From Gammaproteobacteria bacterium UBA5078 (lineage in GTDB: Bacteria; Pseudomonadota; Gammaproteobacteria; Pseudomonadales; Pseudohongiellaceae): a stretch of 64,000 nt of DNA. This document shows, one piece after another, positions 21,038 through 30,375 of the stretch. Position numbers and translations under genes: made by a program. The notes under the pieces are model-generated. The model was not told where the DNA came from and ran no database searches. It saw only the letters and a program-made list of their open reading frames with translations. The stretch lies in contig DIAM01000020.1 of assembly GCA_002416505.1 (NCBI GenBank), positions 254,442 to 318,441 on the forward strand, given 5' to 3'. Numbering within the stretch: the first letter of the stretch is position 1; each line of letters begins with the position of its first letter.

Positions 21038-21074
21038 TTTGCAGGAGCGGGCTTGCCCGCTCCTGCAAATCTTT
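21038..21074 (+). terminator. rho-independent terminator of the rpsU-dnaG-rpoD block
   Basis: A 14-bp perfect stem (TTTGCAGGAGCGGG with its complement at 21056-21069) with a 4-nt loop and a short T-rich tail, directly after rpoD. It may also act for the convergent peptidase gene. Confidence 0.75.
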
Positions 21075-21117
21075 CGCGTTACTGCTCGCCTGCTTCGAAA
21101 ACTTCCTAAGCAAAAAC

Positions 21118-22479
21118 CTACTGGCGCTCCATCAAGGGCGCGCTCACCCCTTCGATCCCCACCAAGCTTAGAGTCAACAGAAACGCCAATTGCGGTCCTA
21201 GATGCGAATTCTCGGGACTGTAGTATTCCTCTGGAGAATGCTCTCCGCCGCCAGAACCACCGCCCCCGATCGTGATGGCAGGAATGCCTACCGACATAGG
21301 GATATTGGAGTCCGTGCTCGAGGTGCGCAGTTGCTGAATGGGCGAACCCACTTCTCTATAGGCTAGCGCCGCCACCTGCACTAAGGGATTGCCCGCCGCA
21401 GTATTGCCAACCGGTCGGTCACCAATGAGCCGGAAGTTCACGGTGATCTCACCGTTGTTCTGCCACCGCGCATTCTCTTCGGCTACCGCCAATGCCGTTA
21501 CACTGCGCACACGCTCCTCCAATCTCGCCAACTCCGCGGCATCGTTGGAGCGCATGTCGAGTTCGAACACGGCATCGGCCGCAATCGAGTTGACCGAGGT
21601 GCCACCGCTGACGGTTCCTACGGTGAAGGTAGTCCTGGGTTCGCTAGGCACCTGCAGGTCGCCGATCTTGGTAATCGCGCGGCCCATGGCATGAATGGCG
21701 CTGACTAGCCCGAAGGCGCTAAAGGAGTGGCCTCCGGGGCCAGTGAACTCCACCGCGAAGCGGCGACTGCCGGTGGCCCCAGTCGTGATGCGAGTCAGGC
21801 CAGAGCCATCGATAGAGACGAAGCCATCGATATCCGGATGATCTCGGAACACCGCCTTGATGCCGCGCAGGTCCCCCGGCCCCTCTTCCCCGACATTACC
21901 AACGAAGAGGATGTCGCCGACGGTAGGGATAGCACTGCTATTGATCGCGTCGATGAGGGTGAGTAGGACCGTCAGACCGCGCCCGTCATCGCTAATGCCC
22001 GGCGCATAGTAGCGACCGTCACGCATCTCTACCGTCACGTTGGTCTCTAAGGGGAACACCGTGTCGAGGTGGGCCGCGATGACGAATAGGGGGCCATCGC
22101 CACTGCCCTTGCGCAGCCCCAGTACATTGCCCTCACTATCGATATAGGCATCTTCGAGGCCACGATCGCGCATCTGCTGCAGATAGTACTGCGCGCGCTC
22201 CTGCTCTTGAAAGGGCGGGGCGGGGATCTGCGTTAAACGCACCTGCTCTGCCAGCGTCTCGGGCTCGTTTGCGGCGATTCGTTCCAGCATCGCCTGCACG
22301 CGCGGGTCGCGCGATACCGCCGCGAAGCCTTGCACTACCGGCGCCGTCGCTGTGACCGGCCCGATGCTCGTCTGCGCCTGTGCCGCTAAGGGCAAGGCAG
22401 CTATCAACAAGAGTGCACTGCTAAGCAGCTTAGAGTGGGTGCGGGAAAGGAACTGGGAACACGCTAGAAAACGGGGCAT
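21118..22479 (-). CDS. secreted M20-family zinc peptidase
   Basis: A 453-residue exported di-zinc aminoacylase/peptidase-like protein. An N-terminal signal peptide ends near AQAQ. Metal and catalytic segments: AHLDTV, ISDDGRG, the catalytic GEEGPGD, and a C-terminal GGGEHSPEEY. A lid/dimerisation domain separates the two catalytic halves. Likely a periplasmic peptidase resembling PepT/CPG2; substrate unknown. A small lipoprotein gene lies just upstream (24 bp). Confidence 0.82.
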   Translation of the reverse strand: MPRFLACSQFLSRTHSKLLSSALLLIAALPLAAQAQTSIGPVTATAPVVQGFAAVSRDPRVQAMLERIAANEPETLAEQVRLTQIPAPPFQEQERAQYYLQQMRDRGLEDAYIDSEGNVLGLRKGSGDGPLFVIAAHLDTVFPLETNVTVEMRDGRYYAPGISDDGRGLTVLLTLIDAINSSAIPTVGDILFVGNVGEEGPGDLRGIKAVFRDHPDIDGFVSIDGSGLTRITTGATGSRRFAVEFTGPGGHSFSAFGLVSAIHAMGRAITKIGDLQVPSEPRTTFTVGTVSGGTSVNSIAADAVFELDMRSNDAAELARLEERVRSVTALAVAEENARWQNNGEITVNFRLIGDRPVGNTAAGNPLVQVAALAYREVGSPIQQLRTSSTDSNIPMSVGIPAITIGGGGSGGGEHSPEEYYSPENSHLGPQLAFLLTLSLVGIEGVSAPLMERQ

Positions 22480-22502
22480 CGATTATACCTTTACTGGGTT
22501 TA

Positions 22503-22775
22503 TTAGTTGGCCGGCGCACCTGGTCGAATCGACTGAATGATGTCCGAAGCTTCACGGGCTAAGCGCTCGCGCTGGTTTACCGTCAAACAGACGAACTGAG
22601 GAAGATTCGATCCGGTAACCCGCTCTCGCTCACACACCAATTTTTCGCCCTCGCTGGAGACCGTCGCATTGTAGCGCTCTACGTCTGCCTGCGTACGAAT
22701 GGGGCGATCGTTGGGATCCACAGGGACACACGCGTTTAGCAAAACCATCACAGAGATCAAGAGACACATTTTCAT
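22503..22775 (-). CDS. small lipoprotein, unknown function
   Basis: A 90-residue protein with a lipobox (MVLLNAC, Cys at residue 16) after a hydrophobic signal, so probably lipid-anchored in the envelope. Two further cysteines (CERE and FVCL) could form a disulfide. It is upstream of, and on the same strand as, the M20 peptidase, 23 bp apart, so probably co-transcribed. No family recognised. Confidence 0.65.
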   Translation of the reverse strand: MKMCLLISVMVLLNACVPVDPNDRPIRTQADVERYNATVSSEGEKLVCERERVTGSNLPQFVCLTVNQRERLAREASDIIQSIRPGAPAN

Positions 22776-23136
22776 AGCGACTAACTCTCAATTGGCAGCG
22801 AGCGAATCTCGGCGCAAAGACGTAATCTACACGAACTTGAAAACCCGGGGTACTAATAAATCCCCGGCGGCAACGGCCCGCCCTGCAGGTGCCCACGCTC
22901 GGCTTTTGCCCAACGCGAAAGTAATTTAAACCCCGTCATTGTGAGCAGCAGGTCGAACACTATCGCTCCCAAGCTCGGTCGATCGCTCACCACTGCCCCG
23001 CCCTGTGACAATTGCTCACGATTTGAGATTTAAAACAGGACGCGCCGAGAAGGGTTTCGTGATATTTTGCGGCGCGACCACGAAGGTCGCTCTAAGTAAG
23101 CCCAAGAATTCAATATAGTCATAGGCGGAGATTTCT
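22776..23136. other. divergent intergenic region, no gene seen
   Basis: It separates the lipoprotein gene (-) from the DUF5916 gene (+). It contains a GGGG/CCCC dyad near 22846-22866 and a short hairpin (GCGACC at 23074, GGTCGC at 23085) about 50 bp before the DUF5916 start. Probably two promoters; no clear -10/-35 pair is convincing. Confidence 0.5.
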
Positions 23137-25410
23137 ATGCGTTTTCCCAGATTAATAGCTGCTCTGGCAGCCCTCGTGCTCAGCAGCATTGCCACCCTCG
23201 TTATCGCAGCGGACAGCTTATCGAGCATTTCGATTCCTCAGATCAATCAAGAGCCTACGCTAGCGGACTTCGCGGGCATGAGCCCAGCGACGGCGCTCGC
23301 CAGACAGATGACCAAGATCGAAGGCTTCGTGCAGCGCGAGCCGATCGATGGCGCGGCCGCGACGCAGCGCACCGAAGTCTATGTGGGCTATGACCAGAGC
23401 AAACTCTACGCGGTGTTTCTCGCCTTCGACTCTAACCCCGAGTTGATTCGCGCGAACCTCGCCTCACGCGAGAACATCAGCGGCGACGACAGCGTCGAGA
23501 TCACCATCGACACCTTCAACGACCAGCGTACCGCCTACACCTTCCGAGTCACGCCACTGGGCATGCAATGGGATGCACGTTGGACCGAGGGCTTCTCGAA
23601 CCGCGCCGGCTTCGATACCACGTGGGAAGCCGTATGGGATAGCGATGGCGAGGTAAACGATAAGGGTTATATGGTCAGCATCGCCGTGCCGCTGCGCGGC
23701 CTGCGTTTCCCTGCCAACTCCGAACAGCTGTGGCGCGTGCAAGTAGGCCGTCAGATTCCGCGCCTGAGCGAGGAGAGCTTCTGGCCACCCTATTCCATCT
23801 CTGTCGATGGCCGCCTGAACCAGACCGCCATGCTAACCGGCATCCGCGACGTCTCCCCCGGCAGCAACACCCAGATCACGCCCTTCGTGTTCGCGCGTAA
23901 TGTAGACGCCTTAGACAATCGCGCACTCGGCGGCCCTAAGTTTCAGTCGGAGTCGGAATACGATGTCGGAGTAGACGCCAAGTTCGTCATCAATGACTCT
24001 TGGGTGCTAGACCTCACACTCAACCCAGACTTCTCTCAGGTCGAGTCCGACGAACCGCAGGTGACCGTCAATGAGCGCTTCGAGGTGCAATACCCTGAGC
24101 GTCGCCCCTTCTTCGTCGAGAACGCCGACTTCTTCGCCACCGACTCTATCCTGCTCTTCACCCGCCGCATCATCGACCCGGAAGGCGGCCTGCGTTTCAC
24201 CGGCCGCAGCGGCCCTTGGGGCGTGGGTACGATGCTGATGAACGATGAGGCACCCGGCCTCAATCGCAATGCAGGTGACCCCCTCAACGGCGAGAAAGCC
24301 ACGATCGGCGTGCTGCGCGTATTCCGCGACCTCAGCGATCAGGATCGCGTGGGCTTCACCCTCACAGACCGCGAACTACTCGACGGCTATAACCTCGTGG
24401 GTAGTGTGGACGGCAAGTTCCGTTTCAACCAGAACTGGGTGACGAACCTCGAGTACATCACCACGGAGACCGAGCCTACCCTTGGCGGCCGCACCATCAG
24501 CGGCGATCAACGCAACATCCGCCTCGACCGCGTGGGCCGCACCTTCAATACCCACTTTCACTTCGTCGACACAGATGCCGACTTCCGCACGCAACTGGGC
24601 TTCCAGAATCGTTTCTTCAAGTCGGACATCTCTGGCATCCACTGGCGTAGCAGCATGAACTACTACCCGGAGAATTCGGCGCTAACCAGCTGGAGCCCCG
24701 CAGTGATGGTCGTATACCAAGACGACAAGGCAGGCGTGAAGGTGTATTCCGAGCTTTCGCCCTCGGTGACTTGGAGTTTCCCTACTAGCCGCATCACGAT
24801 CGGCGCACAGGACGTGACCGAAGTGCTGCGTACGCAAGACTTCGCAGGCTTGCCACGCGCGCAGGCTTACGACTACGGCAACTTCAGCGCCAACTATCGC
24901 AACTCGGTGCTGAGCAGCCTCACAGTCGACTTAAGCTACCGCCAGGGCGACGCGCTCAACCTCGTGCCACGTGCCGGCTTCCTGCCCTACGTCGCAGACA
25001 CTAACCGTACCGACATCAGCGTGCTGTTCCGCCCCATCGAGCGCCTGCGCATCGATAACTCCTATGTCCGCACCGAGCTAGACGGCGGCAAGGTGTTCAG
25101 CAATGAGATCTTGCGCAGCAGCTGGAACTATCAGTTTACTCGCGAGATGTCCCTGCGTTTTATCGCGCAGTATGAGAACACCGATGCCGGTCAGTTCACG
25201 CGCCTGAAGGATGACAAGAATATGAACTTCGACATCCTGTTGCGCTACGTGCTCAACCCTTGGTCGGCGTTGTACTTCGGTTACAACACGAACCAGAGCA
25301 ACTTCGACATCATCGAAACCGAAGGCGTTCGCGAAGTGGTCACCACCGACGACCTCAAGCGCGACGGCAGCCAGTTCTTCGTGAAGTTCTCGTATATGTT
25401 CCAACGCTAA
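23137..25410 (+). CDS. DUF5916 outer-membrane protein with N-terminal CBM9-like domain
   Basis: A 757-residue exported protein. A signal peptide (residues 1-25, ending VIAA) is followed by a carbohydrate-binding family 9-like beta-sandwich (about residues 60-210; LYAVFLAFD, ITIDTFNDQRTAY) and then DUF5916, whose alternating pattern and aromatic strands predict an outer-membrane beta-barrel. Function is unknown; family members often occur in peptide- and glycan-using marine bacteria. It is a single gene ending in a strong shared terminator. Confidence 0.82.
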   Translation: MRFPRLIAALAALVLSSIATLVIAADSLSSISIPQINQEPTLADFAGMSPATALARQMTKIEGFVQREPIDGAAATQRTEVYVGYDQSKLYAVFLAFDSNPELIRANLASRENISGDDSVEITIDTFNDQRTAYTFRVTPLGMQWDARWTEGFSNRAGFDTTWEAVWDSDGEVNDKGYMVSIAVPLRGLRFPANSEQLWRVQVGRQIPRLSEESFWPPYSISVDGRLNQTAMLTGIRDVSPGSNTQITPFVFARNVDALDNRALGGPKFQSESEYDVGVDAKFVINDSWVLDLTLNPDFSQVESDEPQVTVNERFEVQYPERRPFFVENADFFATDSILLFTRRIIDPEGGLRFTGRSGPWGVGTMLMNDEAPGLNRNAGDPLNGEKATIGVLRVFRDLSDQDRVGFTLTDRELLDGYNLVGSVDGKFRFNQNWVTNLEYITTETEPTLGGRTISGDQRNIRLDRVGRTFNTHFHFVDTDADFRTQLGFQNRFFKSDISGIHWRSSMNYYPENSALTSWSPAVMVVYQDDKAGVKVYSELSPSVTWSFPTSRITIGAQDVTEVLRTQDFAGLPRAQAYDYGNFSANYRNSVLSSLTVDLSYRQGDALNLVPRAGFLPYVADTNRTDISVLFRPIERLRIDNSYVRTELDGGKVFSNEILRSSWNYQFTREMSLRFIAQYENTDAGQFTRLKDDKNMNFDILLRYVLNPWSALYFGYNTNQSNFDIIETEGVREVVTTDDLKRDGSQFFVKFSYMFQR

Positions 25411-25428
25411 ACCGCGCTCTTTGCGGTA

Positions 25429-25471
25429 TAAAAAAAGGCGGGCCTCTTTATGAGTGCCCGCCTTTTTTTTT
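25429..25471. terminator. bidirectional rho-independent terminator
   Basis: A-run, GGCGGGC, 12-nt loop, GCCCGCC, T-run: stem arms at about 25437-25443 and 25456-25462 flanked by A7 and T9. It lies between the convergent DUF5916 and molybdenum-hydroxylase genes and can serve both. Confidence 0.9.
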
Positions 25472-25504
25472 CGACTTCCTTGTCGAGTGTCTTACCGACC
25501 TTGT

Positions 25505-27676
25505 TTACGCCAGCTTAAGTGGCAAGCGTGAGAAGGTTTTGCCAGTAACGGCAGTAAGTGCATTCGCAACCGCCGGCGCGATTGGGGGAGTACCCGGCTC
25601 GCCCACGCCGCTAGGGGCATTGGTGGAGGCTAGGATATGCACCTCGACCTCTGGCATCGCATTCATGCGCAGCACACGGTAGTTATGGAAGTTACTCTGG
25701 TCTACTCTACCGTCGGTTAGCGTGATCTCATCTTCCAATGCGGCGGAGAGACCATAGGCGATACCGCCCTCGATCTGCGCCTTGACGATGTCGGGATTGA
25801 CCGCCACACCGCAGTCGACCACTGCCACCACGCGCTCTACCTTAAAGCTGTCGCCGTCGACCGACACATCGACGATCTCCGCCACTGTCGAGCCGAAGGA
25901 AGAGTGCACGGCGACGCCACGACCCCAGCCCTCTGGCAACACCTTGGTGCCCCACTGCGCTTTCTCTGCCGCCAATTGCAGCACCGCTGTTTCGCGTGGG
26001 TTATTCTTCAATAGCGCAAGGCGATAGGCTACTGGGTCTTGCCCCGCCTTTCGCGCCAAGGCGTCGATGAAGACTTCCTTGCTAAACGCCGTGTGCGTAT
26101 TGCCCACCGAACGCCACCACTGCACGGGAATACCCGTTTGCGTAGTATGCAGTTCGACCTGACGCTCCGGCACATGGTAGGACATCTCCGTTAAGCCCTC
26201 TATCGAGCTGGCATCGATGCCGTCGATGATCGAGGACGCCATGAAGGTGCCCTCCATGATCGACTGACCCGCCACACGGATCTGCAGGGCACTTGGCATG
26301 CCCTCGCTATCCAGCGCTGCCGTCAGCTTGTGCACATAGGCCGGACGGTAATAGCCGCCATGCATATCGTCTTCGCGAGACCACACCAGCTTGACTGGGG
26401 TGCCAGGTAGCTCTTTCGCGATGCGGGTCGCCTCTACAATATAGTCAGAGTTAGGGTTAGCGCGGCGACCGAAACCGCCACCGGCGAATACCGTGTTGAT
26501 CTTTACTTCGTTAGTCTGGCCACCTAATACGGCGGCGATAGCCGCTTGGTCGCCCGTTGGCATCTGGCAGCCATACCACATCTCTGCCTTCGTGCCATTG
26601 ACTAAGGCTACGCAGTTAATAGGCTCCATCTGCGCGTGGGATAGATAAGGGAACTCGTAGACGCCTTCGACTACATTCGAAGACGCCGCGATGCTCGCCG
26701 CGGCGTTGCCCTCGCTCTCGGCGACGACGCCGGGGGTTTCCACTAAGCCATGGTAACCCTCGAGGATCTCGGCGCTGCCGCGGGTCTCCGAGCGCGTCTC
26801 GTCCCATTGCACCTCGAGCAATTCGCGCCCCTTGGTGGCGGTCCAATAGTCGGCGGCCACTACGGCAACACCCGACTCGATGGCAAAGACATGTTGCACG
26901 CCCTTCACTGCCAGCGCCTTGCTGGCATCGAAAGACAGCACCTTGGCGCCGAAGCGCGGCGGGTGTGCGACCACTGCCGAGAGCATGCCGGGCAACTGAA
27001 TGTCTTGGGTATAGATAGCGGTGCCATCGGCCTTGCCATCGTCCTTGCGCGTAGCCGCCATGGTGCCGATAAACTTGAAGTCGGCTGGAGACTTGAGACT
27101 CAGGCTTGCCGTGTCTGGCGCCGGCAACATCGCCGCCGCCATCGCGAGCTCGCCGAAGCTAGCGCTATGCTGACCATGGCTCACAAGACCGTTGGCCACT
27201 TGAATATCAGCAGCCGGCACGCCCCATTGGCTAGCCGCCGCGGACACCAACATCGCCCGCGCCGCAGCACCCGCTTCACGCATCTGCATATAGCTGTTGG
27301 CCATGCCGGTGCTGCCACCGGTGCCCTGCATGCCCATGAAGAGGTTGGCGTATTTCTCGACGTCCGCCGGAGCGTGCTCGCATACGATCTGCGCCCAGTC
27401 TGCGTCCATCTCTTCTGCCACACAGGTGGCTAGTCCGGTATAGATGCCCTGACCCATCTCGAGATGCTTGATCAACACCTTCACCTGGTTGTCTGGACTA
27501 ATGCTGACGAAGGCGTTGAACTCGAGCGAGGCAGCGCCCGCGCTCTGCGCCTGGGCAGTGCTGCTGCCTAGGTTCATGCCAAGCACGAGGCCTGCACTAG
27601 TGCCGGCGGCAACCTTGAGGAAGCCGCGACGGCTGATATTGTTAGAGCTGGTTTTAGCAAAACGTTGCATATTCAT
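25505..27676 (-). CDS. iorB: Tat-exported molybdopterin-binding oxidoreductase subunit (IorB type)
   Basis: The 723-residue large subunit of a xanthine-oxidase-family molybdenum hydroxylase. A Tat signal (SRRGFLKVAAG, residues 16-26) shows export of the folded, cofactor-loaded enzyme. Recognisable segments: LEMGQGIYTGLAT, the GGGFGRR molybdopterin loop, WWRSVGNTHTAF and GVGEPGTPPIAPAV with the presumed active-site Glu. Family members oxidise N-heterocycles or aldehydes; the substrate cannot be read here. It overlaps iorA by 1 bp (TAATG). No cytochrome c or XdhC-type maturation gene is adjacent. Confidence 0.82.
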   Translation of the reverse strand: MNMQRFAKTSSNNISRRGFLKVAAGTSAGLVLGMNLGSSTAQAQSAGAASLEFNAFVSISPDNQVKVLIKHLEMGQGIYTGLATCVAEEMDADWAQIVCEHAPADVEKYANLFMGMQGTGGSTGMANSYMQMREAGAAARAMLVSAAASQWGVPAADIQVANGLVSHGQHSASFGELAMAAAMLPAPDTASLSLKSPADFKFIGTMAATRKDDGKADGTAIYTQDIQLPGMLSAVVAHPPRFGAKVLSFDASKALAVKGVQHVFAIESGVAVVAADYWTATKGRELLEVQWDETRSETRGSAEILEGYHGLVETPGVVAESEGNAAASIAASSNVVEGVYEFPYLSHAQMEPINCVALVNGTKAEMWYGCQMPTGDQAAIAAVLGGQTNEVKINTVFAGGGFGRRANPNSDYIVEATRIAKELPGTPVKLVWSREDDMHGGYYRPAYVHKLTAALDSEGMPSALQIRVAGQSIMEGTFMASSIIDGIDASSIEGLTEMSYHVPERQVELHTTQTGIPVQWWRSVGNTHTAFSKEVFIDALARKAGQDPVAYRLALLKNNPRETAVLQLAAEKAQWGTKVLPEGWGRGVAVHSSFGSTVAEIVDVSVDGDSFKVERVVAVVDCGVAVNPDIVKAQIEGGIAYGLSAALEDEITLTDGRVDQSNFHNYRVLRMNAMPEVEVHILASTNAPSGVGEPGTPPIAPAVANALTAVTGKTFSRLPLKLA

Positions 27677-28152
27677 TAGGCAGCTCCTCCCACGTTCTTC
27701 ATATCTTTAGCAGCGAGCTTGATGCCGGCCTTGATACGGGAATAGGTGCCACATCGGCAGATGTTGCCAGACATCGCCGCATCGATCTCGGCATCGCTCG
27801 GGTTGGCATTGCTCTCTAACAAAGCCGCGGCCGACATGATTTGACCGGACTGGCAGTAGCCACACTGTGGCACCTGCAATTCAACCCAGGCCTGCTGCAG
27901 AGCGTTGCCCGCTGGGCTAGCCAAGCCTTCGATAGTGGTAATGTTTTTGCCGACCGCGGAGGCCACGGTAAGTACGCAGGTGCGGGTAGCGACACCGTCA
28001 ACCTGCATCGTGCAGGCGCCGCATTGCGCCAGACCACAGCCAAACTTGGTGCCAGTGAACTTCAGATGGTCGCGCACCACCCAGAGCAGTGGCATGTCAC
28101 CGTCGACGTCGACATCGTGGCGTTCGCCGTTAATCATGAGTGTATAAGCCAT
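27676..28152 (-). CDS. iorA: two [2Fe-2S] small subunit of the molybdenum hydroxylase (IorA type)
   Basis: A 158-residue protein with a plant-type ferredoxin cluster (CGLAQCGACTM and later TRTC) and the second, helical cluster (CGYCQSGQ and NICRCGTY). It transfers electrons from the molybdenum subunit. It has no signal of its own and probably rides out with the Tat-signal-bearing IorB. First gene of the pair; GGAGGA precedes the ATG on the minus strand. Confidence 0.88.
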   Translation of the reverse strand: MAYTLMINGERHDVDVDGDMPLLWVVRDHLKFTGTKFGCGLAQCGACTMQVDGVATRTCVLTVASAVGKNITTIEGLASPAGNALQQAWVELQVPQCGYCQSGQIMSAAALLESNANPSDAEIDAAMSGNICRCGTYSRIKAGIKLAAKDMKNVGGAA

Positions 28153-28441
28153 AAGTCCTCCTAGGAGTGGGACAGATTATTCGTGGAGATTGCAAATAGA
28201 ACACGCGCCCAGAGACAAGAACGAGCGCCCGCTAAAAGATTTTGCTGTAAGGATGCGTACGATACTCCATTCAAAGAGGATCATAAACCGAGAACAGTAA
28301 TAATTTGCCGCCCCATTGGTGCTAAAAACTCTGCTATAAAGAGGCCAAGTAAAAGATTGATGCTGGCTACCCACAGGCCAGCCTCGTTGATAATAAGAGT
28401 ATAGCCACCACATAAGCTCCCCCAAACTAGGAGACACTGCC

Positions 28442-30370
28442 TTGACCGACTACCTGCTTCTAATCTTTATATTCCTCTTTGCGGGAGTGGTGGCGGTGCC
28501 GATCGCCTCACATTTCAAGCTCGGTTCCGTGCTGGGCTATTTGATTGCGGGCATCGCGATTAGCCCCGTCTTGTCGCTACTCCTAGTCGACGTCGAGTCG
28601 CTGCAACACATCGCCGAGTTCGGCGTGGTGATGATGCTCTTCCTCGTCGGCCTCGAACTGGAGCCCCAGCTGCTATGGCAGATGCGGGCGCGCCTGCTGG
28701 GACTAGGTGGCTTCCAGGTGCTCCTCACTACCGTTTTGGTGATGGGAGTCGCGATGCTACTCGGCCAGTCCTGGTCCGTGGCCTTAGCGATTGGCCTAGT
28801 GTTCTCACTCTCCTCTACCGCGATCGTGTTACAGACTCTCAACGAGAAGGGTTTGATGAAGTCCGACGGCGGCAAGGGCAGTTTCTCCGTGCTGCTGTTT
28901 CAGGACATCGCCGTCATCCCGATGCTGGCACTACTGCCACTGCTCGCCCTCCCTAGCCTCTCTGGCGCACTAGATCATGGCGCCACGGCCATCGGAGAGA
29001 GCGCAGCACACGACGCCGGCCTGAGCCTCGTGGCGGGCCTGAACGCCTGGCAGACCGCCTTGGTCACCATCGCCGCCATCGCCGCGGTCATCTTCGGCGG
29101 AAGCCGCCTTACTGCGCCGCTGTTTCGCTACATCGCCTCGGCGCGATTGCGGGAACTATTCACCGCCAGCGCGCTACTGCTAATTGTGAGTATCGCACTG
29201 CTGATGTCCCTGGTCGGGCTCTCCCCCGCACTGGGCACCTTCTTGGCGGGCGTGGTGCTCGCCAATAGCGAATACCGCCATGAGTTGGAGTCCGATATCG
29301 ACCCGTTCAAGGGGCTGCTGCTAGGGCTGTTCTTCATGACGGTAGGGGCGGGCATCAACTTCGCGCTTCTATTCGACAACCTCGCTGTCATCTTAGCCCT
29401 CACTATCGGGCTAATCCTATTGAAGGCCGCAGTGATATTCGTGGTGGCACGCTTCTTCGAACTGCGTGGCGCAAATCTTTGGCTCATTTCACTGGGCTTG
29501 GCGCAAGCCGGCGAGTTCGGCTTCGTACTGCTCTCCTTCACTGTCGCGTCTAACGTGATTCCAAGCGCTATCGCCGAGCAGTTACTGTTAATCGTGGCGC
29601 TTTCGATGCTGTTGACCCCGCTGCTATTCATCATCTACGAACGCATTATCGCGCCGCGCTATCAAGCCAAGATCAACCGCGAGGCCGACCCTATCGATCA
29701 ACACTGCAAGGTGATCATCGCGGGCCACGGCCGCGTTGGCGGCATCGCCAATCGCATGTTGCGCGGCGCCGGTTTCGACACCACGGTGATCGACTTTAGC
29801 TCCTCGAACTTGGAGATGCTGCGCGCCTTCAATATGAAGGTGTATTACGGCGACGCCACGCGTCCCGACCTATTGCATGCGGCAGGCATCGACTCCGCCG
29901 ACATCTTGGTTATTGCAATCGACGGCAAGGAACACATCACCGAACTGGTTCGATATATGAACAAGACCCACCCTCATGTGCACCTGATCGCCCGCGCCGT
30001 GGATCGTCATCATGTCTATGATCTATGGGCCGCGGGTTGTCGCGACATCGTGCGCGAGACCTTCGATAGCTCGCTGCGCATCGGCCGTTCTGCTCTGATC
30101 GCCCTAGGGAAAACTCAGGACAAGGCGATGCAGATCTCGAATCTATTCGAACAGGTTGATCGGCGCTATATGCGGGAGATGGCCGATCTCTACGACCCCG
30201 AGATACTGCCCCACCAGAACGCCGCCTATGTCAGCAAGGTGATCGAGCTGAACGAGGAATGGGCGCGGCAGATCAAGGCCAAGACCTTCGCGTCGCAAGA
30301 CGAAGAGCTAAGCGAAGAGGACATCGAGAAACTGGGGGATATCTACCTAAGCAACCCTACCAATGGTTAA
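28442..30370 (+). CDS. Kef-type potassium/proton antiporter with TrkA-N domain
   Basis: A 642-residue CPA2 antiporter. About 12 membrane segments (FLVGLELEPQLLW, GLIFSLSSTAIVLQ-like VFSLSSTAIVLQ) are followed by a TrkA-N Rossmann domain (IIAGHGRVGGIANRML) and a KefB/KefC-like cytoplasmic tail. Glutathione-gated K+ efflux is possible, but no KefF/KefG partner is adjacent. The start is TTG at 28442, supported by AGGAG about 7 nt upstream. The 288-bp gap to iorA is a divergent promoter region. Confidence 0.85.
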   Translation: MTDYLLLIFIFLFAGVVAVPIASHFKLGSVLGYLIAGIAISPVLSLLLVDVESLQHIAEFGVVMMLFLVGLELEPQLLWQMRARLLGLGGFQVLLTTVLVMGVAMLLGQSWSVALAIGLVFSLSSTAIVLQTLNEKGLMKSDGGKGSFSVLLFQDIAVIPMLALLPLLALPSLSGALDHGATAIGESAAHDAGLSLVAGLNAWQTALVTIAAIAAVIFGGSRLTAPLFRYIASARLRELFTASALLLIVSIALLMSLVGLSPALGTFLAGVVLANSEYRHELESDIDPFKGLLLGLFFMTVGAGINFALLFDNLAVILALTIGLILLKAAVIFVVARFFELRGANLWLISLGLAQAGEFGFVLLSFTVASNVIPSAIAEQLLLIVALSMLLTPLLFIIYERIIAPRYQAKINREADPIDQHCKVIIAGHGRVGGIANRMLRGAGFDTTVIDFSSSNLEMLRAFNMKVYYGDATRPDLLHAAGIDSADILVIAIDGKEHITELVRYMNKTHPHVHLIARAVDRHHVYDLWAAGCRDIVRETFDSSLRIGRSALIALGKTQDKAMQISNLFEQVDRRYMREMADLYDPEILPHQNAAYVSKVIELNEEWARQIKAKTFASQDEELSEEDIEKLGDIYLSNPTNG

Positions 30371-30375
30371 TGAAA

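Noticed and set aside
22699..22929. A 76-codon plus-strand frame over the small lipoprotein region
   Set aside because: It is antisense to a lipoprotein with a clear signal and lipobox, and shows no coding features of its own.
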